Below are positions 50,642 through 59,341 of a stretch of 64,000 nucleotides of DNA, piece after piece (within the stretch, counting starts at the first letter, position 1; every line of letters starts with the position of its first letter). The translations under genes and the position numbers were made by a program. The notes under the pieces were generated by a model. That model made no database searches and had not been told where the DNA came from. It was given only the letters and a program-made list of their open reading frames with translations. This DNA comes from Fodinibacter sp038258215. Lineage in GTDB: Bacteria; Actinomycetota; Actinomycetes; Actinomycetales; Dermatophilaceae. Location: NCBI GenBank assembly GCA_038258215.1, contig JBBSQC010000012.1, forward strand, positions 1-64,000. Reading direction: 5' to 3'.

Positions 50642-51360
50642 CCGCGACGACCGAGACCGCCACGCGCAGGCGCAGCACCGAGCACCTGCGCGCCCTCGCG
50701 CAGGACGGGGCCACGCTGCTCGACGGCGCATCCGCCGACGAGGTGGCGGCCTGGGCGGCACGCACCTTTCCCGGGACCCTCGCCGTCGCGTGCAGCATGG
50801 CCGACGCGGTGCTCCCCCACCTGGTGTCCCAGCACGCCCCCGGGGTCGACGTGCTCTTCCTCGAGACGGGCTACCACTTCGCCCAGACCCTGGCCACCCG
50901 TGACGAGGTCGCAAGGCGGCTGCCGGTGCGGGTGGTCGAGGTGCGACCGCGCCTGTCGGTGGCCGAGCAGGATGCCGAGTTCGGCGCGCGGCTGCACGAC
51001 CGCGATCCTGCGGCCTGCTGCCGCATGCGCAAGGTCGAGCCGTTGCGCAACGCCCTGGGTGGGTACGAGGCCTGGGCCAGTGGGGTCCGGCGTGAGGAGT
51101 CCCCCACTCGCAGTGCCACGCCCGTCGTCTCCTATGACGAGGTCAACGGTCTCGTGAAGCTCAACCCGCTCGCTTCCTGGGGCCTGGACGACGTCGTCGA
51201 CTACGCGACCCTGCACCGGGTGCCGGTGAACCTCCTGCTCGCCGACGGCTACCCCAGCATTGGGTGCGAGCCGTGCACCGCTCGCGTCGCGCCCGGCGCC
51301 GACCTCCGCTCCGGCCGGTGGGCCGGGAGCACCAAGACCGAGTGCGGGATCCACACGTGA
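50638..51360 (+). CDS. cysH: Adenylylsulfate (APS) reductase, assimilatory
   Basis: 240 residues. Four cysteines of the APS-type cluster are present: CC at 127-128 in CCRMRKVEPL and C210/C213 in GCEPCT, plus the mobile catalytic Cys in ECGIH (about 235-239). The cluster separates APS reductases from PAPS reductases. It makes sulfite from adenylylsulfate for Sir. Start and stop overlap with both neighbours (ATGA and GTGA), so the operon is tightly coupled. The sulfurylase genes cysD/cysN are not in the window. Confidence 0.93.
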   Translation: MTATTETATRRRSTEHLRALAQDGATLLDGASADEVAAWAARTFPGTLAVACSMADAVLPHLVSQHAPGVDVLFLETGYHFAQTLATRDEVARRLPVRVVEVRPRLSVAEQDAEFGARLHDRDPAACCRMRKVEPLRNALGGYEAWASGVRREESPTRSATPVVSYDEVNGLVKLNPLASWGLDDVVDYATLHRVPVNLLLADGYPSIGCEPCTARVAPGADLRSGRWAGSTKTECGIHT

Positions 51361-52598
51361 GCCTCCCCCTGGCCCTCGACCTGCGGGCGCGCCTCGTCGT
51401 CGCGGTGGGCGGTGGGCCGGTGTCGGCCCGGCGGGTCAGCGCCTTCGTCGACGAGGGTGCGTGCGTCACGGTGATCGCACCCTGGGTCTGCGAGCCGCTC
51501 GCGGACCTGGTGCGCACCGGTGACGTGCAGTGGGTCGAGCGCGACTACGCGGGGCCGTCCGACCTCGCCGGTGCCTGGCTGGTGCACACGGCCACCGGCG
51601 ACCGGCTCGTTGACACCGCGGTGCGCGCCGACGCCACGGAGCTGCGCACGTGGTGCGTCGACGCGACCGACGGGGCAGCGAGCCCCGCCACCGTGCCGGC
51701 CCGCAGCCGGGTCGAGACGCCCGACGGCGTCGTCACGGTCGCGGTCCACACCGGCGGTGACCCGGCGCTCGCGCGGGACGTGAACCGCGCCGTCACGTCG
51801 GCGATCACCACCGGCACCGTGGACCTGCGCCGGCGGCGCCCCCGCACCGGTGCCGGCTGGGTGGCGCTGGTGGGCGGTGGGCCTGGCGCCGACGGCCTGC
51901 TCACGACGCGCGGGCAGGAGCTGCTCTGCGCGGCCGACGTCGTCGTGGTCGACCGACTGGCACCGCGCGGGGTCGTGGACCGGCTCCCCGCCTCGGTGCG
52001 CGTCATCGACGTCGGCAAGACACCAGGGCACCACACCGTGCCCCAGGACCGCATCAACGACCTCCTCGTCGAGGAGGCGCTCGCGGGCCGAGCCGTGGTG
52101 CGTCTCAAGGGGGGCGACCCGTACGTCCTGGGCCGCGGCGGTGAGGAGCGACTGGCGTGCGAGGCGCACGGCATCGCGGTGGAGGTGGTGCCCGGGGTGA
52201 CGAGCGCGGTCTCCGTGCCCGCGGCCGCCGGCATCCCGGTCACCCACCGCGGTCTCGCTCGGGGTTTCACCGTCGTCACCGGTCATGAAGAGCTTCCCGG
52301 CGTCCCCCCGGGAAGCGACCACACCGCGGTCCTGCTGATGGGCATCGGCCGGCTGCGGGAGTCCGCGCTCGCTCTGGTGGCGGGCGGACGGTATCCGCAC
52401 TGCCCGGTGGCGATCATCGAGCGTGGCTTCCTCGAAGGCCAGCGGGTCACGGTGGGGACCCTGGCCGACATCGCCGACCGGGCCGACGCGGTGGGCGCCG
52501 AGAACCCCGCGGTCATCGTCGTGGGCGACGTCGTGCGGCTCAGCCCGGAATGGCTGGACGAGGTCGCGGTTCCCTCGGCGGTGCCGCTCAGCCGATGA
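51357..52598 (+). CDS. cysG: Siroheme synthase (CysG-like: dehydrogenase plus methyltransferase)
   Basis: 413 residues from GTG 51357. Residues 1-155 are the precorrin-2 dehydrogenase/ferrochelatase part (LVVAVGGGPVSARRVSAFVD, CVTVIAP). From about 165 the SUMT uroporphyrinogen methyltransferase domain shows VALVGGGPGADGLLTTRGQE, VRLKGGDPYVLGRGGEERLA, VPGVTSAVSVPAAAGIPVTH and VAIIERGFLEGQRVTVGTLA. It converts uroporphyrinogen III to siroheme, the cofactor of the Sir protein encoded upstream. The chelatase part is shorter than in E. coli CysG. Confidence 0.88.
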   Translation: MSLPLALDLRARLVVAVGGGPVSARRVSAFVDEGACVTVIAPWVCEPLADLVRTGDVQWVERDYAGPSDLAGAWLVHTATGDRLVDTAVRADATELRTWCVDATDGAASPATVPARSRVETPDGVVTVAVHTGGDPALARDVNRAVTSAITTGTVDLRRRRPRTGAGWVALVGGGPGADGLLTTRGQELLCAADVVVVDRLAPRGVVDRLPASVRVIDVGKTPGHHTVPQDRINDLLVEEALAGRAVVRLKGGDPYVLGRGGEERLACEAHGIAVEVVPGVTSAVSVPAAAGIPVTHRGLARGFTVVTGHEELPGVPPGSDHTAVLLMGIGRLRESALALVAGGRYPHCPVAIIERGFLEGQRVTVGTLADIADRADAVGAENPAVIVVGDVVRLSPEWLDEVAVPSAVPLSR

Positions 52599-53862
52599 GG
52601 ATGCCGGCGATGGCCGCGCTCATGAGGTTGGCCAGCGTGGCCGCGGCGATGGCGCGCACTCCGAGCTGGGCGATCTCGGGGCGGCGCTTGGGGGCCAGCC
52701 CGCCGAGCCCACCCAGGAGGATGGCGAGGGACCCGAGGTTCGCGAACCCGGTGAGGGCGAAGGTCACGATGGTGCGTGTCTTCTCGCTGAAGTCCTCGGC
52801 GACGGGGCCGAAGTTCGAGAACGCGACGAACTCGTTGACGACCGTCTTCTGCCCGACGAAGCTCCCGGCGTCGACGGCCTCCGCCCACGGGACGCCGATG
52901 ACGAACATGATCGGGGCGAAGATCCAGCCGAGGATCCGCTCGAAGGTGAGGTCGTCGGCGCCGAACCACCCACCCACCGTGCCGATCCCGAGGTTGACCA
53001 GGGCGATGAGCGAGATGAAGGCCAGGAGCATCGCCCCGATGTTGAGCGCGAGCTTCAGCCCCTCGGCCGCTCCGGCCGCTGCGGCGTCGATGACGTTGAC
53101 GTGCTCGCTCTCCCCCAGCCCGTCGTCCTCCACGACCGGCTCGCTCGTCTCAGCCGCGGCATCCGTCTCGGCCTCGACGGCCACCGGCACGCCGTCGATG
53201 TCGACGTCCACGGTCTCGGGCACCACGATCTTGGCCATGAGCAGGGCACCCGGGGCGGCCATGAAGGCGGCGGCGATGAGGTTGTCGAGCTCGGCACCGA
53301 GCAGGGAGTAGCCGACGAGCACCGAGCCGGCGACCGTCGCCAGGCCCCCGACCATCACCGCGAACAGACCGGACCTCGAGATCTTGGGAAGGTAGGGCTT
53401 GATCACCAGCGGCGACTCGGTCTGGCCGAGGAAGACGTTGGTGGCGGCGTTGACCGACTCGGCTCGCGCGGTGCCGAGGAGCCGGTGCAGACCAGTACCG
53501 AGCCAGCCGACGACGCGCTGGAGGACATGCCAGTGGTAGAGCACCGAGGTGAGGGCCGCGAAGAAGATGATGACCGGCAGCACCTGGAAGGCGAAGACTA
53601 GTCCCTCCTCGGGCAGGGCCGGGCCGAAGACGAACTCGATGCCCGCCTTCGAGGAGTCGATGACCGCCTGCACCCCACGGGTCAGCGCGTCCAACGCCGT
53701 GCGCCCCGCCGGGATGTAGAGCACGACCACCGCGAACGCGACCTGCAGCCCCAGGGCGGCGCCCACCGTGCGCAGCCGGATCGAGGACCGGTCGCTCGAG
53801 ATGGCCACCGCCACGGCCAGGAGCACCACCATCCCGCCGATCCCCCAGAGCACGTCGACCAC
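52588..53862 (-). CDS. NupC/CNT family nucleoside transporter
   Basis: 424 residues from GTG 53862; the stop overlaps that of cysG by 11 bases (convergent). Concentrative nucleoside transporter pattern: N-terminal helices, LLGTARAESVNAATNVFLGQ-TESPLVIKPYLPKIS (substrate and sodium site), LLGAELDNLIAAAFMAAPGA, VVNEFVAFSNFGP and the gate ALTGFANLGSLAILLGGLGG. An acidic loop (about residues 215-245) is longer than in E. coli NupC. It imports nucleosides with sodium or protons. The cytidine deaminase-like gene just upstream could use imported cytidine. Confidence 0.9.
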   Translation of the reverse strand: MVDVLWGIGGMVVLLAVAVAISSDRSSIRLRTVGAALGLQVAFAVVVLYIPAGRTALDALTRGVQAVIDSSKAGIEFVFGPALPEEGLVFAFQVLPVIIFFAALTSVLYHWHVLQRVVGWLGTGLHRLLGTARAESVNAATNVFLGQTESPLVIKPYLPKISRSGLFAVMVGGLATVAGSVLVGYSLLGAELDNLIAAAFMAAPGALLMAKIVVPETVDVDIDGVPVAVEAETDAAAETSEPVVEDDGLGESEHVNVIDAAAAGAAEGLKLALNIGAMLLAFISLIALVNLGIGTVGGWFGADDLTFERILGWIFAPIMFVIGVPWAEAVDAGSFVGQKTVVNEFVAFSNFGPVAEDFSEKTRTIVTFALTGFANLGSLAILLGGLGGLAPKRRPEIAQLGVRAIAAATLANLMSAAIAGILIG

Positions 53863-54334
53863 GGCATCCCCCTCGATCGGCCGACGTCGTCACCGGCAGG
53901 TGGGGCCACGGTAGCGAGTCACTCGCACCGCTGCTGACCGGGCGCAGCGACCGCGCCGGGCGCGGGTCGGTCACCATCTGACCTCGACGGTCCGCGAGCG
54001 GACACTCTGGGCTCACGCCAACTCGCACAGCACCCGGTCATGGCGCGGCGCGGCCAAGCACACGTCGCGCTGGCCCGCCCGGGGAAACCCCGGGAGGCGC
54101 GGAGAAGCCTTGTCCAGCACTGCCGGGGTTTGTCGGGTCACCCGATAAACCGGGTCGTCCGACGACTCGACCCCACCTGGCGTCACCTGCTCGAGCAGGT
54201 CCTGTCGGCACGAGGAACGACCGAGTCCGCAGACCCACTCGACCCTGACCTGGTGGAGCAGACCCTCGCCTTCGGGGCATTCGCCCAAGCCTGGCTCGAG
54301 ACGCGATGAGACGACGGGCCGCGGACTTCACCCG
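53863..54334. other. 472 bp intergenic region containing repeat copy 3
   Basis: Contains the third stem-loop repeat (54078-54154). The plus-strand frame covering 54040-54309 includes the repeat and lacks a ribosome site, so I do not treat it as a gene, although its last part is coding-like in composition. The nupC promoter should lie at the left. Confidence 0.5.
54078..54154. repeat. Dispersed stem-loop repeat, copy 3
   Basis: Core 54078-54138 (61 bases): left arm CCCGGGGAAACCCCGGG, 14 bases, CTTGTCC at 54109-54115, 6 bases, right arm GCCGGGGTTTGTCGGGT. A third arm (ACCCGATAAACCGGG) follows to 54154, pairing with the right arm. Confidence 0.75.
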
Positions 54335-54739
54335 TCACCAGGGGTCCGGCCACTCTGTGCCCGGCAGGAGCTCGCGCAGCGCGACGGACCGGCCGCGCGC
54401 GACGATGACCCGAGCGTCGAGGTTTCCCGGATCGATCTGATGCATGAACAGTCGGCACCGTCCGCACGGGGGCAGGACGTACAACCGGTCATCACCCCCA
54501 CGCCAGACGGCGACGACCCGGCTGATGCGGTACTCGCCGGCCGTCACCATCGCGGCCACCGCAGCGTGCTCGGCACAGAACCCCGTGCCGCAGGGGGTGT
54601 CGATGCACATCCCGCCGTAGCGGTGACCGGCCTCCGACACCACGATCGCGGCCACGTTCCCAATGAGGCGGTCACCGACCCGGTGCGGGTTCACCAACCG
54701 CGCCGCCTCCTCGACCAGCTCGGCGTCCGACGGAGTCAT
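54335..54739 (-). CDS. Cytidine/blasticidin-type deaminase
   Basis: 134 residues from ATG 54739, coupled by 4-base overlap to the glycosidase gene. Zinc deaminase motifs: CAEHAAV (Zn Cys and catalytic Glu) and PCGRCR with two more Zn cysteines; N-terminal AELVEEAARLVNPHRVGDRL and SVALRELLPGTEWPDPW at the end. Length equals a tetrameric cytidine deaminase subunit. It could deaminate cytidine or a related base. The linkage to a carbohydrate gene is unexplained. Confidence 0.85.
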   Translation of the reverse strand: MTPSDAELVEEAARLVNPHRVGDRLIGNVAAIVVSEAGHRYGGMCIDTPCGTGFCAEHAAVAAMVTAGEYRISRVVAVWRGGDDRLYVLPPCGRCRLFMHQIDPGNLDARVIVARGRSVALRELLPGTEWPDPW

Positions 54740-56859
54740 CCTGCCGCCTCCGAGCACTCGACGATGATCCCCGGCGGCGCGTCCACGTCGACCACCGTCC
54801 CCGATGCGTCGACCTCGACGCTGAGCGTCCCGCCGGCGATCCGCAGTCCCTCGACGTCCAGCGGCCCGAAGGGCGCCTCGCGCAGCGGCGAGATGTACAA
54901 GCGCCCGCGGGGGACGTCCGCGCGCAGCCCGAGGGCGGCCGTCACGACGAGCCCCGCCGAGGCGGCGGCCCAGGCCTGCGGCCGACAGCTCGCCGGATAG
55001 GGGGCGGGCGCGTCGAGGACCGGCTCGGAGCTGTAGAGCTCCGGCCACCGGTACCCGCTCGCGGACGCCACGTCGATGAGGGACCGCAGCACCCGCGCGG
55101 TGGTCGCTCCGTGCCCCACCCGGGCCAGGCCCCAGGCACCGATCGCGGTGTCGTGCGTCCACACCGAGCCCGTGTGGTACCCGAGCGGGTTGTAGGCCGG
55201 GTTGTCCCGCGACAGCGTGCCGATGCCGAGCGGACCGAGAAGGTCGGGCCGGGCGAGCCGGCGCGCCACCAGATCGTCCTCGTGGGCACTGAGGAGGCCG
55301 GTGCCCAGGGCATGCCCCATGTTGCTGCCCACGCCGTCGATCGCCCGGCCGTGCCCGTCCAGGGCCATGGCGAGGTAGCGCTGGTCACCATCGCCGACCC
55401 AGAATGCCGCCCGCACCCGGGCGGCCAGGGCGTGAGCCCACTCGCGCCACGGGTCACCGTCCCGGCCGTGCACCGCCTCGAGCAGGTCCGCGGCACCGAG
55501 GGCGGCCTCGACGGCGTAGGCCTGGGTCTCCAGGAGGGCGATGGGCCCCTCGGCGACGGCACCGGTGGCCATCCGCATCGAGTCGCCGGAGTCCTTCCAG
55601 CCCTGGTTGCTCAGCCCGACGCCGGTCTCGTCGACGTAGCGGAGGAGCCCGTCGCCGCTGTCGTCGACCGACCGGCGCATCCACCCCAGCGCCGCGCGGA
55701 GCGGGTCCGCGAGGCCCACGACCTCCGGAACGGGGAGGCCCCACCGCCAGGCGTCGTGCAGGAGCGTCACCCACAGCGGCGTCGCGTCGACGGTGCCGTA
55801 GTACAGCGGAGGCAGGTGGAGGTGGCCTGGGTCCTCGAAGGTGGTCCTGCGGACCTCGTGGAGGATCTTGCCGGGCTGCTCGGCGAGCGCTGGGTCATCG
55901 ACGCGCCCCTGGCGGCGGGCCAACGAGCGGAGCGTCCCCCCGGCCAGCTCGGTGCCGAACGGCAGGCACATCCTCGCCGCCCAGATGGAGTCGCGCCCGA
56001 AGAGCGTGAGGTACCACGGCGATCCGGCGGCGGCGAAGACATCACGCTCGTCGTCGGGATCGGAGAGCAAGAGGTGCTTCAGGTCCGCGAGCGACCGGTC
56101 GACGGTGCGCGAGAGCCGGCCGTCCTGGGCCTGCACCGCCACCGACTCCCAGTGCACCGCCTCGGCTCCGCACCCGGCGTCGAAGGGTGTGGACGAGGTG
56201 CGGGTGACCCGGATCGTCGTGTCCATGCGGCACCGTCCCCCCGCCGGGAGGTCCACGACCCACTCCGCCACGACCTGGTTCGCCTCGATGTCCGTCAGGG
56301 CTCCAGCGGCCACCACGACCGTCTCGTGCCGGGCATCAGCCCACCTCGCGCAACCGTCGGCATCCACCGTGGCCGAGAGAGGGGGGCGCTCCGGGGCGCC
56401 GGCCTTCACCTCGTGCAGCTCGGCGCCGTCGCCGGCCAGCTCGAGACGCAGGACGCACCGCACCGGGCTCATCGACCGCGAGCGGACCTCGACGCGCACG
56501 TCCAGCCCGCCCTCGACGAGGGTGAGGTGTCGGTGCACGTGCACTGTCGGGTCCGCGCCAGGGTCCCCGGCGTTGCGCGCGATGGACAGGAAGGAGGACC
56601 GCGGCCCCTCGCTGTCTGCGGCCACCGGCTCCGGAGCGACCCCGTCGACGCTGAGCGAGAGGTGGTTCAGCACCCGGCGGTCGTCGACGTAGAGCCCCGC
56701 GGCCGACTCGGAGTCCCGGCCCGCGAGCAGGTCCCCCGAGGCCGAGGACAGGCACGTGGCGTTGCCCCGAACCGCCGTCTGGAGCCGGTGGAGCCACGGT
56801 TGGCGGGAGCGGGTCGCTCCGGGCCGTGGCTCGAGGTCGGGATCCACGCCCTTCGTCAC
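54736..56859 (-). CDS. Glycogen-debranching-type glycoside hydrolase
   Basis: 707 residues from GTG 56859. An N-terminal beta domain (GDLLAGRDSESAAGLYVDDR-RVLNHLSL, the bis-domain of glycogen debranching enzymes) precedes an (alpha/alpha)6 barrel with SPWYLTLFGRDSIWAARMCL, LYYGTVDATPLWVTLLHDAW, GWKDSGDSMR and YHTGSVWTHDTAIGAWGLAR, whose acids (in GRDS, DSGDS and HDTA) are likely catalytic. Such amylo-alpha-1,6-glucosidase-like enzymes cleave glucoside branches in the cytoplasm. It is divergent from the LacI gene, and two LacI-type operators lie between the starts. Confidence 0.82.
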   Translation of the reverse strand: MTKGVDPDLEPRPGATRSRQPWLHRLQTAVRGNATCLSSASGDLLAGRDSESAAGLYVDDRRVLNHLSLSVDGVAPEPVAADSEGPRSSFLSIARNAGDPGADPTVHVHRHLTLVEGGLDVRVEVRSRSMSPVRCVLRLELAGDGAELHEVKAGAPERPPLSATVDADGCARWADARHETVVVAAGALTDIEANQVVAEWVVDLPAGGRCRMDTTIRVTRTSSTPFDAGCGAEAVHWESVAVQAQDGRLSRTVDRSLADLKHLLLSDPDDERDVFAAAGSPWYLTLFGRDSIWAARMCLPFGTELAGGTLRSLARRQGRVDDPALAEQPGKILHEVRRTTFEDPGHLHLPPLYYGTVDATPLWVTLLHDAWRWGLPVPEVVGLADPLRAALGWMRRSVDDSGDGLLRYVDETGVGLSNQGWKDSGDSMRMATGAVAEGPIALLETQAYAVEAALGAADLLEAVHGRDGDPWREWAHALAARVRAAFWVGDGDQRYLAMALDGHGRAIDGVGSNMGHALGTGLLSAHEDDLVARRLARPDLLGPLGIGTLSRDNPAYNPLGYHTGSVWTHDTAIGAWGLARVGHGATTARVLRSLIDVASASGYRWPELYSSEPVLDAPAPYPASCRPQAWAAASAGLVVTAALGLRADVPRGRLYISPLREAPFGPLDVEGLRIAGGTLSVEVDASGTVVDVDAPPGIIVECSEAAG

Positions 56860-56919
56860 GGCTTGGTATCGGGGTGTTGACAGGACGTGGTGATCTGGAG
56901 CACATTACGACTCTAGCCA

Positions 56920-56933
56920 TTTGATCGTTCAAA
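56920..56933. promoter_or_regulatory. LacI-type operator 1
   Basis: TTTGATCGTTCAAA, a near-palindrome with TTTGA/TCAAA arms. Together with operator 2, inverted and 33 bases away, it can serve both divergent promoters. Confidence 0.6.
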
Positions 56934-56952
56934 GCAAGGCCCTGGGCAAATA

Positions 56953-56964
56953 TGAACGATCAAA
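56953..56964. promoter_or_regulatory. LacI-type operator 2
   Basis: TGAACGATCAAA, the exact reverse complement of the first 12 bases of operator 1. It lies 18 bases before the LacI-family start and is likely autoregulatory. Confidence 0.6.
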
Positions 56965-56982
56965 CACCAACAAGGAGGCCTC

Positions 56983-58017
56983 ATGGAGCCGGACACCCCC
57001 TCTCCCGCCCGAGCGACGATCCACGATGTCGCCCGGGTCGCGTCGGTGTCGCGCCAGACGGTGAGCAACGCCCTCACCCACCCCGAGCGGGTGCGGCCCG
57101 ACACCCTGGACCGGGTGCTGGCCACCATCGACCGGCTCGGCTACCAGCCGTCGTCGTCGGCGCAGTCGCTGCGGGCCCAGCGCAGCGGAGCCATCGGCAT
57201 CGAGGTGCACACGCTCGGTCCCCGCTCCTCCAACGAGACGCGGGCCCCCTTCCTGGAGTCGCTGGGGGTGCGGGCCACCGAGCACGACTGCCACGTGGTG
57301 CCCTTCGGCTCCGCACACGCCGAGCCGATGCTGACCGGCTACGAGGAGATGTGGAGGCGCAGGCTCGTCGACGCCTTCATCATCGCCGAGACCCACCACG
57401 GGGACCCGCGGCCGGCGTGGTTGGAGAGCCACGGCATCCCCTTCGCCTCGTTCGGCAGGATCTGGGACGACCCGACCTTCACCCGGTGGGTCGACGTCGA
57501 CGGTGCCGCCGGCACCCGAACCGCCGTCGAGCACTGCGTCGACCTCGGCTACGCGACCGTCGCCTACCTGGGGTGGCCCACGGGCTCGGTCGTCGGTGAC
57601 GACCGACGTGCGGGCTGGCAGAACACGTGCGCGAGCGTGGGCGGTGACGTCAGCGGACCCGAGTCGGTGTCCGACCAGGACCTCGACTCCGCGATCACCG
57701 CCGGGCTCGACCTCGTGCGACGGCTCGCCCCGAGGAGCGCCGTGGTCTGCGCCTCCGACCTCCTGGCCCTCGGGGTGCACCAGGCGCTGCTCATGGAGGG
57801 CCGGGCACCGGGTCACGACATCGGGATCGTCGGCTTCGACGGGTTCGAGACGGCGGCCGTGCACCACATCACCACGATCAGCCAGCCGCTCACCGAGATC
57901 GCCGACCTCGCCCTGACCCTGGTCCACGACGCACTGGCCGGCGCCGACCGTCCCGGGACAGGAGCCCTGCTGGCCCCCCGGCTCACCGTCGGGAGGAGCA
58001 CGTCGCCACGCTCCTGA
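56983..58017 (+). CDS. LacI family transcriptional regulator
   Basis: 344 residues from ATG 56983 (AAGGAGG upstream). DNA-binding head: TIHDVARVASVSRQTVSNAL, VRPDTLDRVLATIDRLGYQP with hinge SSSAQSLRAQRSGAIG. The ligand-binding core is a periplasmic-binding fold (VDAFIIAETHH, GYATVAYLGWP, SAVVCASDLLALGVHQALL, IGIVGFDGFETAAVHHITTI). The DNA sites are the paired operators upstream. It probably represses both the glycosidase/deaminase genes and the sugar ABC genes downstream, released by an unknown sugar. Confidence 0.93.
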   Translation: MEPDTPSPARATIHDVARVASVSRQTVSNALTHPERVRPDTLDRVLATIDRLGYQPSSSAQSLRAQRSGAIGIEVHTLGPRSSNETRAPFLESLGVRATEHDCHVVPFGSAHAEPMLTGYEEMWRRRLVDAFIIAETHHGDPRPAWLESHGIPFASFGRIWDDPTFTRWVDVDGAAGTRTAVEHCVDLGYATVAYLGWPTGSVVGDDRRAGWQNTCASVGGDVSGPESVSDQDLDSAITAGLDLVRRLAPRSAVVCASDLLALGVHQALLMEGRAPGHDIGIVGFDGFETAAVHHITTISQPLTEIADLALTLVHDALAGADRPGTGALLAPRLTVGRSTSPRS

Positions 58018-58090
58018 CCGCACGCACCCTCTCCCCTCCGACCACCCTCGACACCCTCACCACGATCAGCATCCGACAAAGGAGTCACCG

Positions 58091-59341
58091 ATGACCCGCA
58101 CCACTCGAAGCGCGACCCTCCCCCTCACCCTCGCCGGGGCACTCCTCCTCACCGCCTGCGGTGGGGGTGGCTTCCAGGAGGAGAGTGACTCCACCGCGGC
58201 GGCATCCGCCAGCGGACCCGTCGACCTCAGCCTGCTCATCGCCTCCTCCGGCGACGCCGAGACCAACGCGGTGAAGGCTGCTGCCGACGCGTGGGCGAAG
58301 GAGTCGGGCAACACGGTCACCGTGACGGTCGCCAGCGACATGAACCAGCAGCTCGCGCAAGGGTTCGCCAGCGGCAGCCCCGCCGACGTCTTCTACATGG
58401 ATGCCGGCCGCTTCGCCGACTACGCCAAGAACGGAAGCCTCTTCGCCTACGCCGACCAGCTGAAGGACAACGGCGACTTCTACGAGTCGCTGCGCGAGAC
58501 CTTCACCTATGACGGCAAGCAGTACTGCGCGCCCAAGGACTTCTCCACCCTGGCGCTGCAGATCAACACCGATTCCTGGTCCAAGGCCGGTCTCACCGAT
58601 GCCGACATCCCCAAGACCTGGGACGACCTCGCCAGCGTCGCCAAGAAGCTCACCACGGACAAGCAGGTCGGTCTGGGCCTGGGGACCGGCATCGACCGGG
58701 TGGGGGCGTTCGCCGTGCAGAACGGTGGCTGGTGGCTCAACGACGACGGCACCAAGGCCACGGCGGCCTCACCCGAGGTGGAGGAGGCGATGAAGTACGT
58801 GCAGGACAACGTCAAGGCCGGCAGCTTCAAGTTCGCCAACCAGCTCGACTCGGGCTGGGGTGGCGAGGCCTTCGGCACCGAGAAGGCCGCCATGACCATG
58901 GAGGGCAACTGGATCAAGGGCGCCGTGAAGAACGACTACCCGGATCTGAAGTACACCACCGTCGAGCTCCCCGAAGGGCCCAAGGGCAAGGGCACACTGT
59001 CCTTCACCCAGTGCTGGGGCGTCTCCTCGGACTCCAAGGCCCAGGCCCAGGCCGTCGACCTGGTGACGTCGCTGACGAGCGTCGACCAGCAGATGGCGTT
59101 CGCCGACGCCTTCGGCGTGATGCCGAGCCGGCAGTCAGCGGCCGACCAGTACAAGGCCAAGTTCCCGGAGGACGCGCCGTTCATCGCCGGCGGCGACTAC
59201 GGCCACGGTCCGGTCAACGCACCCGGGATGGAGCAGGTCGTCGCCGACCTCAACTCCAAGCTGGAGGGCTTCGGCAACGCCAACCTCCCCAAGGTGCTCG
59301 AGAGCTTCGACACCAACGCCAGCGCCGTCCTCGGTCAGTGA
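58091..59341 (+). CDS. Sugar ABC transporter substrate-binding lipoprotein
   Basis: 416 residues from ATG 58091 (AAAGGAG upstream). Signal peptide with lipobox LLTA-C at about residue 23. Solute-binding family 1 (maltose type) traits: ADVFYMDAGRFADYAKNGSL, FSTLALQINTDSWSKAGLTD, FGTEKAAMTMEGNWIKGAVK and SFTQCWGVSSDSKAQAQAVD. It captures an oligosaccharide outside the membrane for the two permeases encoded next; the first permease start overlaps its stop by 4 bases. Ligand not determined; the glycosidase suggests a glucose-containing oligosaccharide. Confidence 0.93.
   Translation: MTRTTRSATLPLTLAGALLLTACGGGGFQEESDSTAAASASGPVDLSLLIASSGDAETNAVKAAADAWAKESGNTVTVTVASDMNQQLAQGFASGSPADVFYMDAGRFADYAKNGSLFAYADQLKDNGDFYESLRETFTYDGKQYCAPKDFSTLALQINTDSWSKAGLTDADIPKTWDDLASVAKKLTTDKQVGLGLGTGIDRVGAFAVQNGGWWLNDDGTKATAASPEVEEAMKYVQDNVKAGSFKFANQLDSGWGGEAFGTEKAAMTMEGNWIKGAVKNDYPDLKYTTVELPEGPKGKGTLSFTQCWGVSSDSKAQAQAVDLVTSLTSVDQQMAFADAFGVMPSRQSAADQYKAKFPEDAPFIAGGDYGHGPVNAPGMEQVVADLNSKLEGFGNANLPKVLESFDTNASAVLGQ

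Noticed and set aside
54040..54309. 89-residue frame between nupC and the deaminase
   Set aside because: Most of it is the dispersed repeat and no ribosome site precedes it; only the last 45 codons look coding.
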